From positions 268,745,134 to 268,809,133 of the forward strand of contig OW240913.1 in the NCBI GenBank assembly GCA_933207985.1: DNA of 64,000 nt, in the 5' to 3' direction. The stretch is from Pelobates cultripes (taxonomy: Eukaryota > Chordata > Amphibia > Anura > Pelobatidae). This document shows, in pieces, positions 63,991-64,000 of the stretch (the stretch's first letter is position 1; every line of letters begins with the position of its first letter). The position numbers were made by a program, and so were the translations under genes. The notes beneath the pieces were generated by a model that searched no databases, had not been told where the DNA came from, and saw only the letters and a program-made list of their open reading frames with translations.

Positions 63991-64000
63991 ATAGATATAT

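Overview
This is a vertebrate nuclear genome window. Its repeat content points to an anuran amphibian: dense T2-like (Kolobok-type) MITEs with TTAA ends, Tc1 elements, a Gmr1-like Ty3/gypsy element and a Penelope-like element. The species cannot be fixed from the sequence. There is one host gene, WASF1 (WAVE1), on the minus strand. Seven coding exons lie between 21555 and 58869, all with GT/AG splice sites and compatible phases. They encode everything from about residue 45 of the family's usual ~559 residues to the stop codon. The first coding exon and the promoter lie beyond the right edge of the window.

Region by region. 1-20690 is downstream of WASF1 and is a graveyard of mobile elements: a T2-like MITE carrying a hAT-like insertion with a visible 8-bp target duplication; an LTR, tRNA-His-type primer site and short gag of an endogenous retrovirus; a hammerhead-ribozyme-like motif of Penelope type; a 5-kb Gmr1-like element with integrase upstream of reverse transcriptase; a satellite-filled insertion; a terminal-inverted-repeat element; a broken Tc1 element; and a solo LTR. 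20690-58869 is WASF1, whose introns hold many MITEs, a second Tc1 element interrupted by two MITEs of one family in opposite orientations, and anonymous interspersed repeats. 58870-64000 is the 5' part of a WASF1 intron with an antisense, damaged Penelope-like element and an anuran-type repeat built from successive fold-back hairpins.

How it works together: the only functional system supported here is WASF1, the nucleation-promoting subunit of the WAVE regulatory complex that passes Rac signals to Arp2/3. Its exons give the C-terminal part of the WAVE homology domain, the basic region, a long polyproline segment and the WH2-central-acidic tail. The mobile elements all look decayed, by frameshifts, stops or replaced catalytic residues.

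I found no new gene system. The most interesting signals are the gag-PR-IN-RT-RH order with a SCAN-like Gag segment, the hammerhead-like motifs, the short MITE hairpin whose arms differ between copies in a compensatory way, and the ~1-kb inverted repeat formed by two MITEs inside one Tc1 copy.
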